Source: Streptomyces sp. NBC_00670
GTDB lineage: Bacteria; Actinomycetota; Actinomycetes; Streptomycetales; Streptomycetaceae
Length of the DNA: 64,000 nucleotides
Assembly (NCBI RefSeq): GCF_036226765.1
Contig: NZ_CP109017.1
Coordinates: forward strand, 124,001 to 188,000
Direction of reading: 5' to 3'
A model generated the notes under the pieces. That model worked only from the letters and a program-made list of their open reading frames with translations, did not search any database and was not told the origin of the DNA. A program made the position numbers and the translations under genes. Positions 60,303-64,000 of this stretch are shown piece after piece. The stretch's first letter is position 1. Each line of letters opens with the position of its first letter.

Positions 60303-60962
60303 GTGAGCGGGCGCCGCTTGGGCAGTCTTCCGACCGTGCACTCCTACGAAGCCAGCACCACCGGCGCGCCCGACGGCCCCACCACGCCCGCCGCCCCTGT
60401 CCCCGCCCCCGTTCCCCTCCCCGTCCGTCTGTCCCTCACCCAGTTCACCCGGCCCTCGGACGTGGACGGCCCCCTGCGTGGGGAGCTGGCGGACTGCTGG
60501 GCGGCGGTGGTCGACGCCGGCGGGGCGGTCGTTCCGCCGGACTGCCCACCGCCGCCCGTGACACCGGCCGCCCTGCGCCCCGCCGTGGACCGGCTCGCGG
60601 AGAGCCTGGCGCCCGAGCACGGCCGCCTGCTCACGGCCACGCTCGACGGCGCACTGGCGGGGTGGCTGGTGCTCCGCCGGGAGGCGCACCCGCTGGAGGC
60701 GCACTGCGGCGTGGTCAACCATGTGCAGACGCGGGTCGGCCTGCGGGGCCGGGGCGTCGGCGCGGCGCTGATGCGGCGTGTCCGCCACATCGCACAGGAG
60801 GACATGGGCCTGGAGCGGCTGAAGCTGTCGGTACGGGCGGGCCTGGGGCTGGAGCACTTCTACCGCAAGGCCGGGTGGACGGAGGTCGGGCGGTGGCCGG
60901 GGGCGCTGCGCCTGGCGCCGGGGGACGACCGGGACGAGATCCTGATGAGCCTCGCGCTGTGA
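60303..60962 (+). CDS. GNAT family N-acetyltransferase
   Basis: A protein of up to 219 residues with a GNAT fold: VNHVQTRVGLRGRGVGAALMRRVRHIA (acetyl-CoA pyrophosphate loop R-x-x-G-x-G/A at about 142-150) and LSVRAGLGLEHFYRKAGWTEVGRW. The first 45 residues are Pro/Ala-rich and poorly conserved, so the start could be the GTG at 60336. The acceptor is unknown. It stands alone between the discoidin gene (divergent) and the methyltransferase (convergent). Confidence 0.85.
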   Translation: MSGRRLGSLPTVHSYEASTTGAPDGPTTPAAPVPAPVPLPVRLSLTQFTRPSDVDGPLRGELADCWAAVVDAGGAVVPPDCPPPPVTPAALRPAVDRLAESLAPEHGRLLTATLDGALAGWLVLRREAHPLEAHCGVVNHVQTRVGLRGRGVGAALMRRVRHIAQEDMGLERLKLSVRAGLGLEHFYRKAGWTEVGRWPGALRLAPGDDRDEILMSLAL

Positions 60963-61004
60963 ACTCCGGCCGCCCGCGGTCCCGTTCGGCCGGACAGGCG
61001 GCTC

Positions 61005-61772
61005 TCAGCCCTTCAGGGCCACCAGCACCCTGCTGTCCCCGGCCTGCCACACCGGGGTGACGTGGCGGAAGCCCGCCCGGTGGAGCAGTTCGGTGTGGCG
61101 GGCCACGGAGAGGTGCTGGTTGCCGTCGCCCGAGGCCGGGCGGCTCTTCTCGCGCTGTTCGAACAGGTCGGTCAGTTCGGGGTCGGCGGCCGCGGCCCGC
61201 CACCACGACTCCCAGTCCTCGTCCTCGTGCCCGTGGGCGCCGGTCCGCTCGGCCCGACGGCGCCCCACATGGGCGGTCAGGTCCGCGCAGGGCGACTCCT
61301 CCGGCGGGAAGTGGTCGCCGTTGACCAGCGCGCCACCGGGGCGGAGCAGGGCCGCGAGGGCGCGGTACGTGCGCCCCAGGACGGGGGCGGGGAGGTAGTG
61401 CAGCGCCGTCGTCGAGACGGCGACGTCCACGGGGCGCTCCAGTTCCAGCGCGTCCGTCCAGCCGTCCTCGCCGATCACCGCGTCCACGTACCGGGCGGCG
61501 TCGGCGTGATGGGTGCGGCCCAGTTCCAGCAGCACGGGGTCCATGTCGACGGCGACGATCTCGGCGTCCGGCAGCCGGCGGGCGAGCCGGACGGACAGCG
61601 AGCCGGGGCCGCACCCCAGGTCCAGCAGGAGCGGCCGGTCACGGCCGGCACAGAGATGTTCCGTGACGTCGGCGATGACCGCGAACCGCTCCTCACGGTC
61701 CACGGCGTAGCGCCGCTGCTGCCGTTCCCAGCGCTCGACCCACATACCGGCCGCTCCCATGCTCACACCCAT
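61005..61772 (-). CDS. Class I SAM-dependent methyltransferase behind a Zur-like promoter
   Basis: A 255-residue methyltransferase: SAM motif I LLLDLGCGPGSLSVRLA at about 48-64, motif II EIVAVDMDPVLLELG, motif IV VDVAVSTTALHYLPAP and LLRPGGALVNGDHFPPEE. The acceptor is unknown. A promoter-like sequence with a zinc-uptake-regulator-type box lies 48-76 bases upstream, so it is probably made under zinc limitation. Related methyltransferases occur beside zinc-free ribosomal protein genes in Zur regulons, as I recall. Start ATG 61772; ATG 61760 is possible. Confidence 0.87.
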   Translation of the reverse strand: MGVSMGAAGMWVERWERQQRRYAVDREERFAVIADVTEHLCAGRDRPLLLDLGCGPGSLSVRLARRLPDAEIVAVDMDPVLLELGRTHHADAARYVDAVIGEDGWTDALELERPVDVAVSTTALHYLPAPVLGRTYRALAALLRPGGALVNGDHFPPEESPCADLTAHVGRRRAERTGAHGHEDEDWESWWRAAAADPELTDLFEQREKSRPASGDGNQHLSVARHTELLHRAGFRHVTPVWQAGDSRVLVALKG

Positions 61773-61819
61773 CCGGCCCTGTCACCTCATCCGTCTCTCA
61801 CCTGTTGTGGTCACCGCAC

Positions 61820-61848
61820 AATCTACAGGTGGAAACGATTATCAATAA
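61820..61848 (-). promoter_or_regulatory. Promoter with overlapping Zur-like box
   Basis: Read on the minus strand, TTATTG (61848-61843) and TAGATT (61825-61820) are spaced 17 bases, fitting the streptomycete -35/-10 pattern. The 15-mer TGGAAACGATTATCA (61830-61844 on plus) falls between them. It agrees at 12 of 15 positions with the Streptomyces Zur consensus as I remember it (TGAAAATGATTTTCA). Confidence 0.6.
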
Positions 61849-61874
61849 CTTTTCGGATGCGCCACTCCAGTGCG

Positions 61875-63089
61875 CTACTCCAGTGAGGCCAGCACCGTCA
61901 GCAGGCGGTCGATCTCCTCGTCGGTGTTGTAGGCGTGCAGGCTGACCCGTACGGAGCCGCCGCCCTCGTCGGCGCCCGCCTGGCAGAGGTTGTCGGCCCG
62001 GACCATGAAGCCGTGGCTGTAGAGGATGAAGCCCAGATCGTCGGAGGGGATGTCACGGTGCCGGAAGGTGACGATGCCGTGCCGCCGCTGGGCCGTGGGC
62101 AGCGCGCTGTCCGCGGTGAGGCTCGCGGGGCAGCCGAGGACGTCGTACGGCTCGAGGCGTCCCAGACGGTCGGTCAGGCGGGTGGCCAGCCGGGTGACAT
62201 GGCGGGCGATACGGGCGGGGCCGGCCTCCGTGAGCCAGTCGAGCGCCGCCAGGAGCGAGACGATGCCCACCGTGTTGGGGGTGCCCTGCCACCCACCGGG
62301 CCGTAACGCCGGCCCCCTGGTGTTGCGCGCCCACACCGCTCCGGTGCCGGGCAGGGCCAGCGCCTTGTGCCCGGAGAAGACGACGAAGTCGACGTCGAGG
62401 TCCGGGTCGTCGACCTGGACGGGGAGGTGGCCGACGCTCTGCGCGGCGTCCAGGCAGATCGGCACGTCCGGGCCGACGGCGGCGCGCAGCCGGTGCACGT
62501 TCATGTCGCCGCCGTAGACGTGATGGACGTGCGTCGCCGCGACGAACCGGGTGCGGGAGCCGACCATTCCGGCAACGGCGCGGTGGTCGTAGTCGCCGGA
62601 GGACTCCTGGACGGGCAGCGCCCGTACCGTCACCTCGACTCCGCGCGCGGCCAGCAGCCGCTGGGCTTCGAGCCAGGGGTCCAGGTTGGCCCGGTGGTCG
62701 GTGAAGGGCACGAGGATCTCGTCGCCGTCCTTCAGGTACGGCACGAGCCAGTCGCGGGCGACGGTGCGCAGTCCCTCGGTGGTGCCGCTGGTGAAGTGGA
62801 CCGCGGAGCGCCCCGGCCGGGGGTCTCCCAGGAACTCCTTGACCCGCTCCCGGGTCCGCTCCACCAGCTCCGTGGTGCGGTTGGCCCAGGGGTAGGTGCC
62901 GCGGCCCGCGTTGGCGTTGGTGGTGGTGAGGTAGGTCTGCACGGCGTCCAGGACCGCCCGCGGTTTCTGCGAGGTGGCCGCGCTGTCCAGATACGCCAGG
63001 TCCGGGTGCGCGGTGACGATGGGGAACTGTGTCCGCACCTTCTCCTGCCAGGAACGCACTTCGGCGGTCGTCTCCCCTGCCACGCTCAC
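61875..63089 (-). CDS. Class V PLP aminotransferase, SufS/cysteine-desulfurase-like, with TTA codon
   Basis: About 404 residues: YLDSAATSQKPRAVLDAV near 33-50, FTSGTTEGLRTVARDW, PLP lysine in FSGHKALALPGTGAVWAR near 225 and a C-terminal RADNLCQAG whose Cys matches the SufS active-site position. It should take sulfur from cysteine (or act as a selenocysteine lyase). A TTA leucine codon at 62306-62304 makes it bldA-dependent. GTG 63089 overlaps the stop of the upstream fusion gene; GTG 63083, with GGGAG upstream, is the alternative. It ends 102 bases before the zinc-regulated methyltransferase. Confidence 0.87.
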   Translation of the reverse strand: MSVAGETTAEVRSWQEKVRTQFPIVTAHPDLAYLDSAATSQKPRAVLDAVQTYLTTTNANAGRGTYPWANRTTELVERTRERVKEFLGDPRPGRSAVHFTSGTTEGLRTVARDWLVPYLKDGDEILVPFTDHRANLDPWLEAQRLLAARGVEVTVRALPVQESSGDYDHRAVAGMVGSRTRFVAATHVHHVYGGDMNVHRLRAAVGPDVPICLDAAQSVGHLPVQVDDPDLDVDFVVFSGHKALALPGTGAVWARNTRGPALRPGGWQGTPNTVGIVSLLAALDWLTEAGPARIARHVTRLATRLTDRLGRLEPYDVLGCPASLTADSALPTAQRRHGIVTFRHRDIPSDDLGFILYSHGFMVRADNLCQAGADEGGGSVRVSLHAYNTDEEIDRLLTVLASLE

Positions 63090-64000
63090 TCCCTCACCAG
63101 CGGTGCGCCGGCGTCCCGCCAGGCGACGATCCCGCCCGCCAGGCTCCTGACGTCCGGGTGTCCCATGCGGGTCAGCAGCGCCGCGTAGCGCAGCGACCTC
63201 TCCCCCACCGGACACGCGAGCAGTACCGGGGTGCGCTTGCTGAACGGCAGTCCGCCGCGCACGAGTTCATCGAAGAGTTCGTCGACGATGTTGACCGAGC
63301 CCTCGATGTGCAGGGCGGCGTAGGCGTGCGGGCCGCGCAGATCGACGACCATCGGGCGGGGTTCGCCCTCCGCGATCCAGCGCCGTGCGCCCTCGACGTC
63401 GACCGCGCGGGCCGCCGCCCTGACGTCCTCGTCGCCGAGCGAGGCCAGGGAGTGCCCGCGCCGGGCCCTGCCGAGCAGTTCCGGACGGCGCTGCCGTACG
63501 TAGCTGAGGTAGCTCTCGGCCCGGTCGCAGACGATGAACACGGCGGTCTGGCGGCGGCCGGTGCCCTCCAGTTCGGCGTCGGCGGCGGCCAGTTCGCGTA
63601 CGGCCCCGTGGTAGGCGGCGCCGCCGGTGGGTCCGGAGAGCAGTCCGCAACGGCGGATCAGGGTGATCATGCCGTCGATGGCCTGCTGCGAGGTGACCGG
63701 GGCGAGCCGGTCGTAGGTGGCGGGGTCGAACAGGCCGACCTGGTGGACCTCGTCGATGGTGCGGATGCCGGGGATGAAGTCGGACTTGTCGGCGACCAGT
63801 CCGAGCACCCGTACGCCGGCGTCGTGTTCGCGCAGGACGCGGGCGACGCCCGTGGAGGAGCCGGCCGTGCCGACGCAGGCCACGAACCAGTCCGGTGCCC
63901 GTCCGTCGAGGTCCTTGACGATCTCCGGCCCGGTGCCGGCCGCGTGCGCCTCGACGTTGCGCGGATTGAAGTACTGGTCGGTGTGCAGATAGGAGCTGCC
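63086..64000 (-). CDS. Cysteine synthase-type PLP enzyme fused to rhodanese domain (5' part outside)
   Basis: The last 304 residues are visible; the N-terminus lies beyond the window. The first part (TDQYFNPRNVEAHAAGTGPE, FVACVGTAGSSTGVAR, SGPTGGAAYHGAVREL) is the C-terminal half of a cysteine synthase/CBS fold; the PLP lysine would be outside. From about residue 180, VVDLRGPHAYAALHIEGSVNI and LLACPVGERSLRYAALL form a rhodanese domain with active-site Cys. The fusion may make and transfer persulfide sulfur together with the following SufS-like enzyme, coupled by a 4-base overlap. Confidence 0.85.
   Translation of the reverse strand, partial: GSSYLHTDQYFNPRNVEAHAAGTGPEIVKDLDGRAPDWFVACVGTAGSSTGVARVLREHDAGVRVLGLVADKSDFIPGIRTIDEVHQVGLFDPATYDRLAPVTSQQAIDGMITLIRRCGLLSGPTGGAAYHGAVRELAAADAELEGTGRRQTAVFIVCDRAESYLSYVRQRRPELLGRARRGHSLASLGDEDVRAAARAVDVEGARRWIAEGEPRPMVVDLRGPHAYAALHIEGSVNIVDELFDELVRGGLPFSKRTPVLLACPVGERSLRYAALLTRMGHPDVRSLAGGIVAWRDAGAPLVRE

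Noticed and set aside
1..64000. tRNA/rRNA genes, CRISPR arrays, insertion sequences, prophage or integrase genes
   Set aside because: I saw no cloverleaf with CCA-adjacent acceptor, no regularly spaced repeats, no transposase or integrase motif and no terminal inverted repeats.

Overview
The window looks like Streptomyces chromosome. GC is very high with strong third-position GC bias, GTG starts and GTGA/ATGA overlaps are common, sugar-transporter operons lack an ATPase gene, and rare TTA (bldA-type) codons occur in two genes. No tRNA, rRNA, CRISPR array, IS element or prophage is visible. This is accessory metabolic territory, rich in carbohydrate-active enzymes and one-component regulators.

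Layout. 1-7.6 kb: a truncated gene with a C-terminal beta-sandwich; a PIG-L/LmbE deacetylase; an MFS exporter; a divergent SDR/TetR pair with an operator; a DUF5134 + PepSY membrane pair; a mycothiol-type DinB protein. 7.6-14.5 kb: an L-fucose island with a FadR-type GntR regulator, fuconolactonase, aldo/keto reductase, L-fuconate dehydratase, diketo-deoxyfuconate hydrolase, SDR and intracellular GH29 alpha-L-fucosidase. Together these cover L-fucose to pyruvate + lactate by the non-phosphorylated route. 14.5-15.2 kb: a decayed ltrA gene and two hairpins. 15.2-19.2 kb: a VOC protein, a TetR/FAD-monooxygenase pair with stacked palindromes, and a membrane metallophosphoesterase. 19.4-23.4 kb: a single-chain ECF sigma factor / zinc anti-sigma-like segment / membrane helix / GH128 glucanase fusion, a spore-associated-protein-like secreted protein and a SpoIIE phosphatase. 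23.5-32.2 kb: DUF6493 + SWIM operon (with a TTA codon), an oxidoreductase, an LRR protein and a 12-repeat winged-helix-like protein. 32.2-39.2 kb: a Tat-exported phosphoesterase-LamG protein, a cyclase-family hydrolase, a GAF/PucR regulator and acetoacetyl-CoA synthetase. 39.3-50.8 kb: a mannoside locus (GH38, GH76, CUT1 ABC transporter, phosphomannose isomerase, ROK kinase, LacI). 51.4-54.7 kb: an MfnB-like furan synthase, an aldehyde dehydrogenase and a zinc alcohol dehydrogenase. 54.7-60.1 kb: a TIGR00027-type methyltransferase, an Endo H orthologue and a large Tat-exported discoidin protein behind a LacI-type operator. 60.3-64 kb: GNAT, a methyltransferase behind a Zur-like box, a SufS-like class V aminotransferase (TTA codon) and a truncated cysteine synthase-rhodanese fusion.

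How it fits together. Endo H, GH38 and GH76 mannosidases, the mannose-type transporter with isomerase and kinase, and the fucosidase with its fucose pathway suggest scavenging of N-glycans and mannans. The items most worth attention are the sigma-GH128 fusion, the MfnB operon, the 12-repeat winged-helix-like protein beside an LRR gene, the TTA-containing SWIM/DUF6493 operon and the Zur-like promoter.
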